From assembly GCA_003169845.1 (NCBI GenBank), contig PNAG01000026.1, positions 1 through 64,000 of the forward strand: DNA of 64,000 nt, written 5' to 3'. Source of the DNA: Candidatus Dormiibacterota bacterium (GTDB lineage Bacteria; Chloroflexota; Dormibacteria; Dormibacterales; Dormibacteraceae). Positions 1 through 9,367 of the stretch are shown in pieces. Below the pieces are notes generated by a model that ran no database searches, was not told the DNA's origin, and was given only the letters and a program-made list of their open reading frames with translations. Both the position numbers and the translations under genes were made by a program. Each line of letters starts with the position of its first letter. The first letter of the stretch is position 1.

Positions 1-1390
1 TCGACATGTCCTTGCCGTAGCCGCTCTGCTTGTAGCCGCCGTGCGGCATCTCGTTGACCAGCGGGATGTGCGTGTTGATCCAGACCGTCCCGAACTGCAG
101 GCGTCTCGCCATGCGCAACGCGCGGCCCACGTCGCGCGTCCAGACCGATGCGGCGAGGCCGTACTCCACGCCGTTGGCCCACTTCAGCGCCTGTTCCTCG
201 TCGCTGAAGCGCTGCACCGTCACGACCGGGCCGAAGACCTCCTTCATCACGATCTCGTCGTCGGGTCCGTGTGGCACGACCACGGTCGGCGAGTACCAGG
301 AGCCCGGCTTCTTGATCCGGGCGCCGCCGGTGAGAACCTCGGCGCCTGCCTTTCGGGCGCGATCCACGAACCCCGTCACGCGGACCGCCTGCTCTTCCGA
401 GACGAGCGGGCCCATCTCGGTGTCGTCCGACATCGGGTCGCCGACCTTCAGCGAGCTCACCGCCGGTACGAGCTCGCCCAGCAGCTTCTCGTGGATCTTC
501 GGACCCGCGATCACCCGAGTGGCGGCCGTGCAATCCTGGCCGGCGTTGAAGAAGCCCGCGATCTTGATCCACTCCACGACCTTCTCGAGGTCGGCGTCGT
601 CGAAGACGATGACCGGGGCCTTGCCGCCGAGCTCGAGATGGACCCGCTTGAGCGTCGAGGCGGCCGCGCGCGCGACCTCTTTGCCTGTGGCGACGTCGCC
701 GGTCAGCGAGACCATCGCGACTCCGGGATGGCGGACCAGGCCGGCGCCCACCGGCTCACCGTCACCGGTGATCACGTTCAGGACTCCAGGAGGCAGGATG
801 TCGGCCGCCAGCTCGGCGAGCCGCAGGGCGGTGAGCGGGGTCCATTCGGACGGCTTGAGGACCACGGTGTTGCCCGCGGCAAGCGCGGGACCGAGCTTCC
901 ACGCGGCCATCATCAGCGGGTAGTTCCACGGGGCGATCGAGCCGACGACGCCAAGCGATTCGCGCCGGAGGATGCTCGTGAAACCCGGCATGTACTCGCC
1001 GGCAGCCCTGCCTTCGAGCAGGCGCGCCGCGCCGGCGAAGAAGCGGAAGCAGTCGACGATCGGCGGGATCTCCTCGGACCTGGTCGGTGCGAGCGGCTTG
1101 CCGACGTTCTCCGACTCGAGGCGCGCGAGCTCGTCGCCGTGCTCCTCGATCGCGCTTGCGAGCTTCAGCAGGCGCTCGCTGCGGTCGCGCGGGGTGCTGT
1201 CGAACCAGACTTCGTCGTAAGCCTTGCGGGCCGCGGCGACGGCTCGGTCCACGTCCTGCTCGGTTCCCTTAGGCACGTGCGCGATGACCTTGCCGGTCGC
1301 CGGGTTGACGATCTCCTGCGTCTGGTCGCCGTTGCTCGGCGTCCATTCGCCCCCGATGAACATCTCGTGGCGCTTGAGCGTGGTGCTCAA
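1..1390 (-). CDS. NAD-dependent aldehyde dehydrogenase, gamma-aminobutyraldehyde dehydrogenase-like (3' end cut by window edge)
   Basis: Oxidises an aldehyde to its acid with NAD(P)+ in the cytoplasm. The catalytic Cys is residue 287 in [11 protein letters not shown] and the general-base Glu is residue 253 in LELGG; their spacing of 34 is the family standard. GQDCTAA is characteristic of gamma-aminobutyraldehyde dehydrogenases (PatD-like), and the last residues present, [13 protein letters not shown], are the typical ALDH C-terminal region, so only a few residues lie outside the window. I chose TTG at 1390-1388 because an AGGAGG ribosome site sits a few bases before it; an ATG at about 1365 is the alternative. 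It starts 11 nt after the stop of the aminotransferase gene, so the two are probably one operon covering 4-aminobutanal to GABA to succinic semialdehyde. Exact substrate is inferred. Confidence 0.9.
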   Translation of the reverse strand, partial: MSTTLKRHEMFIGGEWTPSNGDQTQEIVNPATGKVIAHVPKGTEQDVDRAVAAARKAYDEVWFDSTPRDRSERLLKLASAIEEHGDELARLESENVGKPLAPTRSEEIPPIVDCFRFFAGAARLLEGRAAGEYMPGFTSILRRESLGVVGSIAPWNYPLMMAAWKLGPALAAGNTVVLKPSEWTPLTALRLAELAADILPPGVLNVITGDGEPVGAGLVRHPGVAMVSLTGDVATGKEVARAAASTLKRVHLELGGKAPVIVFDDADLEKVVEWIKIAGFFNAGQDCTAATRVIAGPKIHEKLLGELVPAVSSLKVGDPMSDDTEMGPLVSEEQAVRVTGFVDRARKAGAEVLTGGARIKKPGSWYSPTVVVPHGPDDEIVMKEVFGPVVTVQRFSDEEQALKWANGVEYGLAASVWTRDVGRALRMARRLQFGTVWINTHIPLVNEMPHGGYKQSGYGKDMS

Positions 1391-1400
1391 CTTTCCCCTC

Positions 1401-2705
1401 CTACTTCCGTGATGCCCCGACCTCGGCCAGAGCCGAGCCGAGGATGTCGAGCCCTTCGTGGAGCTGCTCGTCCGGGATGGTCAGCGGCATGAGCGTCCGG
1501 ATGACGTTGTGGTGCGTGCCGGCGCGGAGCAGGATCAGCCCTTTCTCGCGCGCGACCGCGAGCACCCGCGCGGTCTCCTTGTCGGCCGGCTCCTTGGTTT
1601 CCCGGTCTCGCACCAGCTCCATCCCCGCCATCGCGCCCACCACGCGCACGTCACCCACCAGGTCGTGCTCGGCGGCCCAGCTCTGCATGCGCTCCTCGAG
1701 GACCGAGCCGATCCGCACCGCACGTTCCGGCAGCTTCTCGTCGCGCATCACGTCCATGACCGCGAGCCCGGCAGCGCACGCGACGGGGTTGCCGCCGTAG
1801 GTGCCGCCCAGACCGCCCGGCTCTGGGGCATCCATCACCTCGGCGCGGCCCACGACTCCCGAGAGCGGGAAGCCAGCGGCCAGGCTCTTGGCGACCGTGA
1901 CGAGGTCGGGCTGCACGCCCGAATGCTCGATGGCGAAGAACTTGCCGGTGCGTCCGAAGCCGCTCTGGATCTCGTCGGCGATCAGGAGGATGCCATGACG
2001 CGCGGTGAGCTCACGCAGCCGGCGCAGGAAATCGGGTGGCGCCGGGACGAAGCCTCCTTCGCCAAGGACCGGCTCGATGATCACCGCGGCGACCCGCGTC
2101 GGGGAGACCTCAGAGTCGAAGAGGCTTTCGAGCGAGGCGAGGGCTCGCTCTGTGTTCCAGCCGCGGTACTCGTATGGGAACGGGGACTGGTAGATCTCGG
2201 TCGCGTAGGGACCGAAGTTCTGCTTGTACGGGCTCACCGATCCTGTGAGGCTGAGGGTCAGGAGCGTCCTCCCGTGGAAGCTTCCTTGGAAGCTGATCAC
2301 GGCCGGACGCCCGGTGAAGGCCCGCGCGATCTTGACCGCGTTCTCCACCGCCTCGGCGCCGGTGCTGAAGAAGATCGCCTTGGTTGGTCCTTCGAGCGGG
2401 GCCACCTCGCAGAGGCGCTCGGCCAGGCGCAGGTACGACTCGTACATGACGACCTGGAAGGAGGTGTGGGTGGCGCGCTCGAGCTGAGCGCGGACCGCCT
2501 CCATGACGTGGGGGTGAGCGTGGCCAACGTTCATCACCCCGATGCCGCCGGCGAAGTCGACGAACCGCCGCCCGTTGACGTCCCACAGCTCCGAGCCTTT
2601 CGCCCGATCTGCGACCAGCGGGTGGGCAGAAGTGATCCCCCGCGGGACGTACCTGGCGCGAAGCTCGGTGAGCTCAGACTCCAGAGACTCCTTCTCGACC
2701 TTCAC
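1401..2705 (-). CDS. gabT: 4-aminobutyrate aminotransferase-like class III PLP aminotransferase
   Basis: Transfers an amino group from GABA or another omega-amine to 2-oxoglutarate using PLP. Class III motifs are present: FHGRT, the [11 protein letters not shown] block and the Schiff-base lysine, Lys273, in [10 protein letters not shown], followed by GGTYGGNP. The protein is 434 residues from GTG 2705, normal for the family. The reading frame remains open upstream to an ATG at 2831, but that extension overlaps the divergent kinase gene and is not family-like; TTG 2717 is also possible. It is transcribed leftward and directly followed by the aldehyde dehydrogenase, which supports a role in GABA/putrescine use. 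Ornithine or diaminobutyrate specificity cannot be excluded from sequence alone. Confidence 0.88.
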   Translation of the reverse strand: MKVEKESLESELTELRARYVPRGITSAHPLVADRAKGSELWDVNGRRFVDFAGGIGVMNVGHAHPHVMEAVRAQLERATHTSFQVVMYESYLRLAERLCEVAPLEGPTKAIFFSTGAEAVENAVKIARAFTGRPAVISFQGSFHGRTLLTLSLTGSVSPYKQNFGPYATEIYQSPFPYEYRGWNTERALASLESLFDSEVSPTRVAAVIIEPVLGEGGFVPAPPDFLRRLRELTARHGILLIADEIQSGFGRTGKFFAIEHSGVQPDLVTVAKSLAAGFPLSGVVGRAEVMDAPEPGGLGGTYGGNPVACAAGLAVMDVMRDEKLPERAVRIGSVLEERMQSWAAEHDLVGDVRVVGAMAGMELVRDRETKEPADKETARVLAVAREKGLILLRAGTHHNVIRTLMPLTIPDEQLHEGLDILGSALAEVGASRK

Positions 2706-2722
2706 GGGGCCATTCAAGCAGA

Positions 2723-2728
2723 TACGAT
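2723..2728 (+). promoter_or_regulatory. -10 hexamer TACGAT for a leaderless start
   Basis: TACGAT lies 8 nt before the GTG at 2737 and no ribosome site separates them, so transcription would begin at or next to the start codon. No good -35 box is seen 17 nt upstream. The element sits in the 31-bp gap between two divergent genes. Confidence 0.45.
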
Positions 2729-2736
2729 CCGCGACT

Positions 2737-3624
2737 GTGGACAGCGCGGCTGGTGCCGTCGAGCGGCTCTGGCCAGGACGGCGGGCGACCGTGACCGTGC
2801 TCGGCGGCGGCATCACGAACCACAACTTCAAAGTCGAGGTCGACGGAGCCGCCTACGTGCTGCGGATGGGCGGGGCCAAGACCGGCTTGCTGGGTATCGA
2901 CCGGGCGGTCGAGCACGCGGCGAGCCTGCGCGCGGAGGAGATCGGGGTCGGGCCGCCGGTGGCGGATTTCGTGGCGTCCGAGGGGTGGCTGGTGACCCGC
3001 TTCATCGACGGCCGGCCGATCGCTGTCGAGGAGATGCGCAGCCCTTCCACCCTGCCCCGGGTGGCGGAGGCGCTGCGCCGGCTGCACTCGGCGCGGGCGA
3101 TCCCGGGCCGGTTCGACGCACATGCGGTGGTCGACGATTACCGGGCTGAGGCTGAGTCCAACGGCGTGCGCATCCCGGCTAAATTTGCGGGTGCGCATGA
3201 GGTCTCCGATCGAATTCGGGCTGCGCGCGGCCAGCAGCCGCTTGTCCCTTGTCACAACGACCTCCTGAACGCCAACTTCCTCGACGACGGCGCGATCCGG
3301 ATCGTCGACTGGGAGTACGCGGGCATGGGCGATCGGTTCTTCGACCTGGCGAACTTCTCGGTGAACCACGAGTTCGAAGTGGAAGACGACGGGCGGCTGC
3401 TCGCCGCCTACTTTGGAACCGAGCGCCGTTCCGACCTCGCCTCGCTGCGCCTGATGCGCTTCATGTCCGACTTTCGAGAGGCGATGTGGGGGGTCCTGCA
3501 GAGCGGGATCTCAGAGCTGGACTTCGACTTCAAGGGCTACGCGGCAAAGCACTTCGACCGCATGGAGCGGACGTCCGGGGACCAGGAATTCGCTGGATAT
3601 CTAGACGTGGCCGCCGACTCGTAA
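2737..3624 (+). CDS. Choline/ethanolamine kinase-like phosphotransferase (APH fold)
   Basis: Probably phosphorylates a small alcohol such as choline or ethanolamine with ATP. The catalytic loop is His173-Asn174-Asp175 in CHNDLLNANF, and the metal-binding aspartate is Asp191 in DWEYAG, both diagnostic of the choline kinase/aminoglycoside phosphotransferase superfamily. An N-terminal nucleotide-binding lobe with GGGITNHNF precedes it. Length is 295 residues, as in bacterial LicA-type kinases. I chose GTG 2737 because the frame's upstream extension overlaps the divergent aminotransferase and because TACGAT is correctly placed for a leaderless mRNA. Choline is a guess from the DWEYAG/HND pattern; other small alcohols or antibiotics are possible. 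Confidence 0.8.
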   Translation: MDSAAGAVERLWPGRRATVTVLGGGITNHNFKVEVDGAAYVLRMGGAKTGLLGIDRAVEHAASLRAEEIGVGPPVADFVASEGWLVTRFIDGRPIAVEEMRSPSTLPRVAEALRRLHSARAIPGRFDAHAVVDDYRAEAESNGVRIPAKFAGAHEVSDRIRAARGQQPLVPCHNDLLNANFLDDGAIRIVDWEYAGMGDRFFDLANFSVNHEFEVEDDGRLLAAYFGTERRSDLASLRLMRFMSDFREAMWGVLQSGISELDFDFKGYAAKHFDRMERTSGDQEFAGYLDVAADS

Positions 3625-3649
3625 ATGCCGCTCGAAGCTCCTCCACCGA

Positions 3650-3877
3650 GTGGCGATGACCCGGAGCCACAACAAGTGGTTAATGCTCGGCGTCTCCGCC
3701 ATCCTGCTCTTGGGTGGAATCGTTGCTCTCGCGATGACGCTTATGCGGCGGCCGCGCGGAAGCGCCGGGAGGGGGCTCGCAATCGCCGCCTCAGTAGTCG
3801 AAATCGTTGCGTCGCCAGCTCTGCTTGTTTTCAACTTCTTCATGATCTTTGCGGCAACCTTCGGGTGCGACGGCTAG
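3650..3877 (+). CDS. Small two-helix membrane protein of unknown function
   Basis: A 75-residue protein beginning at GTG 3650 (an ATG two codons later is equally plausible). Two hydrophobic segments, roughly residues 10-30 and 43-70, are separated by a basic stretch (MRRPRGSAGR), as expected of a two-pass inner-membrane protein. It follows the kinase gene by 25 nt on the same strand. No family is recognised. The basic-loop/hydrophobic pattern is the only evidence that the gene is real. Confidence 0.5.
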   Translation: MAMTRSHNKWLMLGVSAILLLGGIVALAMTLMRRPRGSAGRGLAIAASVVEIVASPALLVFNFFMIFAATFGCDG

Positions 3878-3939
3878 GTGGCCGGCGACCAATGGCAGTC
3901 GTGGTTCCGGGGTCGTGACGCGTAACAAGCCGATCGCGG

Positions 3940-4989
3940 TTGCGTTACAGCGATGTGCGCTTGGCCGGCAGCTTGTTCGGTCTGTTGGTCCTGGCCGCTT
4001 GTAGCGCGATCTCTAGCGACCCCACCTCGACGGTTACGCCCACCTCCTCGGCGTCCGCGCTGGGGATGCCGTGCCGGATCCCCTTTACAGACTTCAAGGC
4101 AACCGGTTTCGTCAGCTACCCGGACGGGACCTTCACGGCTGATCCGGGCGCGGCACTCAATCAAGATCCAGGCCGTCCTGGTTTCGCCCACACCGTGGCC
4201 TCGCCCGCGTTAAGTGGAATCGCGGGAATCGGCAACGAGACATTCGACCCGAAGTTCTCACGGTGACTCCCGGTTCCCTACGAGTGGGTTTCCTCTGATG
4301 GCTCTCAATACACGTACAGCGAGCTGATCCCAAATCCAGCGAGCCAGGGTCTGGGCGGTCCACCTCCGCTTGGCACGCGGATGCACGTTGTCAACGTGGC
4401 GACTGGGAAAGATGACGTCGTGTACCAGTCGGCGGAAGTCTTGTCTGCGGCTTCATTCAGACCGGAAGGCATCTATCTCTCTCAGCCCTCCATTCTCGCC
4501 GATACCTTCGTCCCTTTCTATATGTGGCTGCTGGATCCGGCAACAGGTTCAGCTCACAAGCTGTTGGGAGGCACGTCTGTTGGTCCAGGCACCAGCGCCA
4601 TCGCGGCTGGGACCTTCTGGATCATGGCCACCGATCCGAACAATCCCAAGGGCACGCCTAAGCTGCTGCGCGTGGATCTCAGCGACGGAAGCCAGGCGAC
4701 CTGGTTCGAGCCCACCGGCGGTTTCGCGCAGCTCCTTGGGCTGGACGGCCTCGGGCACCCGGTTGTTTCCACGTTCTCCAGCACCAACGGTGATCCTGGA
4801 AAAACCTGGTTGGTGACCGCGGCGAACACGATGCTGCCGATTGCAGACCAGGGATTCACCGGACAGCTGGTCGCGGACGGTCACGGGTTGTGGCTGACAG
4901 GGAATGGGGTGTTCCTGCGTCCGCCTGCCGGCCCGATTCGCAAAGTCTCCACCGTCGTCGGCGGCGCCATCCTCGGCGCATGTGGCTGA
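3940..4989 (+). pseudogene. Lipoprotein with probable beta-propeller domain, interrupted by an in-frame TGA
   Basis: One reading frame continues from TTG 3940 (or GTG 3955) to 4989 except for TGA at 4264-4266. The N-terminal part has a lipoprotein signal (LVLAAC, lipidated Cys about residue 21) and a Ser/Thr-rich linker; the part after the stop resumes at once with LPVPYEWVSSDGS and runs about 240 residues with WLLDPATGSAH and LLRVDLSDGS, segments that look like propeller blades. Reading the stop as TGG gives FSRWLPVP, a natural continuation. The gap between the two halves is zero codons, so a single G-to-A change or sequencing error explains the break better than two genes. If translated, only a 108-residue fragment would be made. 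The kelch gene starts immediately after it. Confidence 0.75.
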
Positions 4990-4990
4990 C

Positions 4991-7360
4991 GTGTCGCACG
5001 CTCACGTTCTGCGGTCGTGGCTGAGCCGAGCGGCTGTAGCGCTGGTGATAGCGAGCGAGGTGGTTCTCGGTTCTGGTGGCCTCGTCGCGCAGGCCGCGTG
5101 CGCGCCACCGGCTGGGCATTCGGCGGTCCGTCTCGCAGACGGGCGCGTGCTGGTCACAGTGTCGACCGAGGCCCACCTCACGAACTGGGCCCAAATTTAC
5201 GATCCAGCGGCCGATCATTGGACGCCCACCGCCATCAACCGCGACGGCGGTGTGGTGGCGACGCTGCTGGCCGACGGCCGGGTGCTGTTAACGGCTGGTC
5301 AGTGCGATCGAACGGGGCCGCAGCTCTACGATCCCCGGACCAACGCGGTCTCTGACGCAGGCATCATGGCGGTGCCCAATGGCGGGGGTTACACCCCCGT
5401 CTTGCTCCGCAGCGGCAAGGTTCTTTTCGCCGGCGGTTATGGCGGACCCGTTGACGTCAATACTCAACCCAAGGACCTCGCGCAGATCTATGACCCGGCG
5501 ACCAACTCATGGAAGCTGTCGCCGCCAACCCTGACTCAGCGCCTCAACCCTCAAGCGATTCTGCTCGCCGACGGGCGAGTGCTGGTCGCCGGAGGCAACG
5601 TCTCGAGCACCGGTCCACTTCCGTTCTTGACGAGCGCCGAAATCTACGATCCCGCAGGCAACATATGGTCATCGGCCGGCCAGATTCCGACCAACGGATA
5701 TGGAACCGCCGCCCTGGTCGCACTCGGCAACGGCATGGCTCTTGCCGCCGGCGGCGGTGAGGACGGCAGGCCGACCTCGACCGCGGAGCTCTTCGATCCG
5801 TCTTCCCGGACCTGGTCGAAGACCGCCGCCATGACCTATGCGCGGTCAGGCGCGGTGAGCATGACTATGACCGACGGCAGCGCCGTGGTCGTGAGCGGCC
5901 AAGGGGTCAACGGTCCGCCGCTCACCACTGCCGAGAGATTCGATCCCGCCTCAGGCAAGTGGACCGTCCTCCCGGGCGGTCTCAAGACCGCGACCGCGGA
6001 CCAGTCCGCGATCCTCCTCAAGGATGGCAAGGTCTTCGTTGCCGCGTGGCCTGAGTTTGTATTCGGCCAGTGGTCCACCGCGGACGCGCATGTGTTTGAT
6101 CCGATGGCGTCTGCTGGGTCGCCGTCACCGAGTCAGTCTCCGGCCGGGGCCGGCACATGGTCCAGCCTGCCCGACGCTGCGATTCCGTTCGGGAACTTCA
6201 GCCTGGCCGGCGGCGGTTTTTCGAGCACCGCCACCGCCACGGCGCTGACAGACGGCCGGGTGCTCCTGATCGGATCCAGTCCGACGACGGCGTTCAACCC
6301 TCCGATCTCCGCGAATGGAGTGACCGCGGAGCTCTATGACCCGACCAGCGGGCAATCGCACCCCGTATCCGCACCTCAGACGATCAGCTCAGTAGGGTTC
6401 ACCGCGACCTTGCTGCGCAACGGAAAAGTGCTTGTGGTGGGTGAGGGTGCTTACCTGTTTGACGCGGCCACGGATGCATGGGTTGCGACCGGCTCTGTGG
6501 TGGAGAAGCGCTTCGGCCACACCGCCACGCTGCTCGCGGATGGTCGCGTGCTGGTCGCCGGGGGCCTGGCGCATTCATCGGCAAACGCAGGCGATCAGCG
6601 CCTGGTGGCGGCCGAAATCTATGACCCAAACTCAAACCGATGGTCGGCCACTTTCGATACGCCATTCGCTCTCGGCGATTCAGGAGACACCGCCACGCTC
6701 CTGCGTGACGGCCGGGTGCTGGTGGTCGGCGGCTTCAACTCGTCTGCTGCGGTGTATGACCCCAAATCGACTCGGTGGGCGCCCGTCGCCAGCCTCGGCG
6801 AACCGGCGCAAGTCCCGCACACCGCGACTTTGCTGCCCGATGGAAAGGTGATTGTCCTCGGGGGCTGCGCCGAACGCCCGTCATTTGCCTGCAGTCGTTT
6901 TGCCCCGTCTCAAGTCTTTGATCCGAAGACGAACGGCTGGTCAGGCGCAGCGCCGATGCTTCAGGGCCGGGAGGGGTTCAGCGCCACGCTGCTTCGAAAC
7001 GGCCTCGTCCTGGTGGCTGGCGGTTATGGCCCGGACTGGGTCGTTGCGAGCTCCGAGCTTTACGACCCGTCTGCCAACAGTTGGATGGGCGCCGGCGAGA
7101 TGAAAGTCGCTCGAGCCGGCCCGACCGCCACCCTGTTGAAGAGCGGTTCGGTGTTGTTGCTGGGTGGATCCTTTCTGGGCAACACGCGCAGCGCCGAGCT
7201 TTACAGCCCGCGGGGGGGAGCGCAGCCATCTGCGCCCGCAAGCTCGAGCTCGCCACAGGGCGGGCTCAATTTGCCAATTCTGGCCGCAGCTGTGCTGGTG
7301 GTGTTGGCTGCATCGTTCTTCTTATGGGCAAGGTCAAGGCGCATTTCGAAAGTCCGCTGA
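4991..7360 (+). CDS. Secreted, membrane-anchored double kelch-propeller protein
   Basis: A 789-residue extracytoplasmic protein with a signal peptide (about residues 1-35, hydrophobic core AAVALVIASEVV), fourteen kelch-type repeats, and a C-terminal transmembrane helix followed by RSRRISKVR, which leaves the propellers outside. Each repeat has a DGRVLVAGG-like strand and an EIYDPxTNxW-like strand. The first seven are divided from the last seven by a Ser/Pro linker at about 6105-6165, so two seven-bladed propellers are likely. GTG 4991, one base after the upstream stop, gives the cleanest signal peptide; GTG 4982 is also in frame. Kelch propellers usually bind ligands or proteins. No galactose-oxidase copper ligands were recognised, so a binding rather than enzymatic role is inferred. 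Confidence 0.82.
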   Translation: MSHAHVLRSWLSRAAVALVIASEVVLGSGGLVAQAACAPPAGHSAVRLADGRVLVTVSTEAHLTNWAQIYDPAADHWTPTAINRDGGVVATLLADGRVLLTAGQCDRTGPQLYDPRTNAVSDAGIMAVPNGGGYTPVLLRSGKVLFAGGYGGPVDVNTQPKDLAQIYDPATNSWKLSPPTLTQRLNPQAILLADGRVLVAGGNVSSTGPLPFLTSAEIYDPAGNIWSSAGQIPTNGYGTAALVALGNGMALAAGGGEDGRPTSTAELFDPSSRTWSKTAAMTYARSGAVSMTMTDGSAVVVSGQGVNGPPLTTAERFDPASGKWTVLPGGLKTATADQSAILLKDGKVFVAAWPEFVFGQWSTADAHVFDPMASAGSPSPSQSPAGAGTWSSLPDAAIPFGNFSLAGGGFSSTATATALTDGRVLLIGSSPTTAFNPPISANGVTAELYDPTSGQSHPVSAPQTISSVGFTATLLRNGKVLVVGEGAYLFDAATDAWVATGSVVEKRFGHTATLLADGRVLVAGGLAHSSANAGDQRLVAAEIYDPNSNRWSATFDTPFALGDSGDTATLLRDGRVLVVGGFNSSAAVYDPKSTRWAPVASLGEPAQVPHTATLLPDGKVIVLGGCAERPSFACSRFAPSQVFDPKTNGWSGAAPMLQGREGFSATLLRNGLVLVAGGYGPDWVVASSELYDPSANSWMGAGEMKVARAGPTATLLKSGSVLLLGGSFLGNTRSAELYSPRGGAQPSAPASSSSPQGGLNLPILAAAVLVVLAASFFLWARSRRISKVR

Positions 7361-7411
7361 AATCACGGTGTTTGCCGGAATGTGGGCGCCAAACGACGAG
7401 TTGGAATGTTC

Positions 7412-8260
7412 ATGGCCACCAAGACCTGGTTTATCACCGGCACTTCTCGCGGCTTCGGTCGCGAGTGGACCACTGCGGCTCTGGATCGCGGCGACAAAGT
7501 GGCCGCCACCGCTCGCGACGTCTCCAGTCTCGACGACCTTGCGGCGAAGTACGGCGACGCGCTGCTGCCGATCCAGCTCGATGTCACCGACCGCGGAGCC
7601 GTCTTCGCCGCGGTACGGCAGGCACAGGAGCAGTTCGGCCGGCTCGACATCGTCGTGAACAACGCCGGCTACGGCCAGTTCGGTTTCGTGGAAGAGCTGA
7701 CCGAGCAAGAAGCGCGGGAGCAGATCGACACCAATCTGTTCGGCGCGCTCTGGGTGACCCAGGCAGCGCTGCCCTACTTGCGTGAGCAAGGCGGCGGGCA
7801 CATCTTGCAGGTATCGTCGATCGGTGGGATCACCGCGTTTGGCGGGCTTGGGATGTATCACGCGTCGAAATGGGCGCTCGAAGGCCTGAGCCAGGCGCTC
7901 GCCCAGGAGGTCGCCGCCTTTGGGATCAAGGTGACGCTCATCGAGCCGGGCGGCTTCTCCACCGATTGGGGTGGCGCGTCGGCGCACCACACGACTCCGC
8001 TCCCGGCCTACGACCAGGTGCTCGAGGAGCGCGCTCGATTCCGCGCCGCGCGCGTCGCTGTGCAGGGCGATCCGGCTGCAACCGCTGCTGCGGTGCTGAA
8101 GATCGTCGACGCTGAGGAGCCACCGCTTCGAGTCTTCTTCGGCGAAAGTCCGCTCGGGATGGCGACCGCGGACTACGAGTCGCGGCTGGCGACGTGGCGG
8201 AATTGGCAGCCAGTGTCGATCGAGGCGCAGGGCGCCAAGGATCCTGCCCCAACCACGTAG
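7412..8260 (+). CDS. Short-chain dehydrogenase/reductase
   Basis: Cytoplasmic NAD(P)H-dependent oxidoreductase of the classical SDR family, 282 residues. The cofactor motif TGTSRGFG is at residues 8-15, the structural NNAGYG motif at about 88-93, a catalytic Ser in VSSIGG, and the catalytic pair Tyr149/Lys153 in YHASKWAL. An Arg two residues after the first motif Gly region (TSRGFG) points toward NADP. ATG 7412 starts directly at the Rossmann strand; ATG 7406 is two codons earlier. It stands alone between the kelch gene and a lipoprotein gene. Substrate cannot be assigned. Confidence 0.88.
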   Translation: MATKTWFITGTSRGFGREWTTAALDRGDKVAATARDVSSLDDLAAKYGDALLPIQLDVTDRGAVFAAVRQAQEQFGRLDIVVNNAGYGQFGFVEELTEQEAREQIDTNLFGALWVTQAALPYLREQGGGHILQVSSIGGITAFGGLGMYHASKWALEGLSQALAQEVAAFGIKVTLIEPGGFSTDWGGASAHHTTPLPAYDQVLEERARFRAARVAVQGDPAATAAAVLKIVDAEEPPLRVFFGESPLGMATADYESRLATWRNWQPVSIEAQGAKDPAPTT

Positions 8261-8496
8261 TCCACTCTGCGTCTCGATACGGAATTCGAGACCCTGATGG
8301 GACCGAGCTTCGTAGCCCGCATCCAGTCGACGGTATGGGCTGGGCTCATGCAGCTCGATTCACGATCCGCGATCCCCATAACGCGATGTGGTGAAGCACG
8401 ACCGAAACGTCGAAAGACCGGTATTTCTCCCGGTGACGGCCCAGCGTGACCAGCCTAGCCTCAGACGCATTCGCGGAGTTTGGGGAGGAAGAACCG

Positions 8497-9336
8497 ATGA
8501 CGATGCCTCGCAGTAGATTGCTGATCGGAGCGCAACTCTTGGTCGCGATGCTCCTGTTTGGTTGTTCCCAGTCAGCCTCGGTGGCTCAGCAGTCGCCCAC
8601 GGCTGATCCGGCAATCAAGGCTTACCAGGCAATGATGCTCAGCGACGACAGCGCGATGGGGGCGTCGACGTCGAATCACTGCAACACGGTCCAGGATGCC
8701 GCCTGCCCGGCGGCGGTCGCCCGCGTCGTGGCCGCGCTGCAGTCATGGCTCGACGACTTGAATCGATTCCAGACTCCGGCCAGGTTCGCCACGATCGACG
8801 CTCAAATGAAGCGACACGTAGCGGCGGCCATCGCATACCTCAACGCCAGTGCCGCCGCGACTCTGGCCAAGAACCAACCTGTTCTGGATCGATCGATTGT
8901 GGCGGCCGTCAGTGAACGTGAATGGGTCGACCGTCTGACGGCGAGCATCTCGCATTCGAGTAACGCGACGACCGCCGTGTACAGCAGTCTTGTCAAATCG
9001 GAGAAGTCAGACCTTGACAAGTGTGCGGACTGCCAGCGGCTGATCGCCCAGACTCCGATCAGCTGTGACGGCACCGCCGCGACTGACTGCAATTCCCTCG
9101 TCCTGGACGCCGCCAGCCAGGTGGCCACATTCCAGGGCGCGGTTGTGCTGGACGCCGCCCCAAGCACCATGGGAGCCAAGGACGCTCTCTTGCAAACCGA
9201 CCTCGCGCAGGGCGACACGACACTCATCGCGATGATGGGCGACCTGTTGACAGGCGATCAATCGGGATTCAGCGCCGGCCGGACATCCTTCGGGCGAGCG
9301 CTGGCTGCCGTGGATACGGACGCGAGCACCGTGTAA
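8497..9336 (+). CDS. Secreted lipoprotein of unknown function, Cys-rich C-terminal half
   Basis: A 279-residue protein with a type II signal: basic start, hydrophobic helix and lipobox LLFGCS. ATG 8497 is preceded by GGGGAGGAAG, which fixes the start. The mature part looks helical (long Ala/Leu/Gln stretches such as AAAIAYLNASAAA) and carries several paired cysteines (CNTVQDAAC, CADC, SCDGTAATDC) that could form disulfides outside the cell. A related layout, lipobox, Gln/Ala/Thr-Pro linker and short helical domain, is seen in the lipoprotein at 12655. No domain recognised. Confidence 0.7.
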   Translation: MTMPRSRLLIGAQLLVAMLLFGCSQSASVAQQSPTADPAIKAYQAMMLSDDSAMGASTSNHCNTVQDAACPAAVARVVAALQSWLDDLNRFQTPARFATIDAQMKRHVAAAIAYLNASAAATLAKNQPVLDRSIVAAVSEREWVDRLTASISHSSNATTAVYSSLVKSEKSDLDKCADCQRLIAQTPISCDGTAATDCNSLVLDAASQVATFQGAVVLDAAPSTMGAKDALLQTDLAQGDTTLIAMMGDLLTGDQSGFSAGRTSFGRALAAVDTDASTV

Positions 9337-9367
9337 AGGAATCCGCCCCGGGTGGAGAATCTGCCGT

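Noticed and set aside
41-1492. A long rightward frame antisense to the aldehyde dehydrogenase
   Set aside because: It is the GC3 shadow of a clear aldehyde dehydrogenase and has no domain or ribosome site.
4264-4266. Reassignment of TGA to Trp
   Set aside because: Many intact genes in the window end with TGA and run into the next gene correctly, so the standard bacterial code applies.
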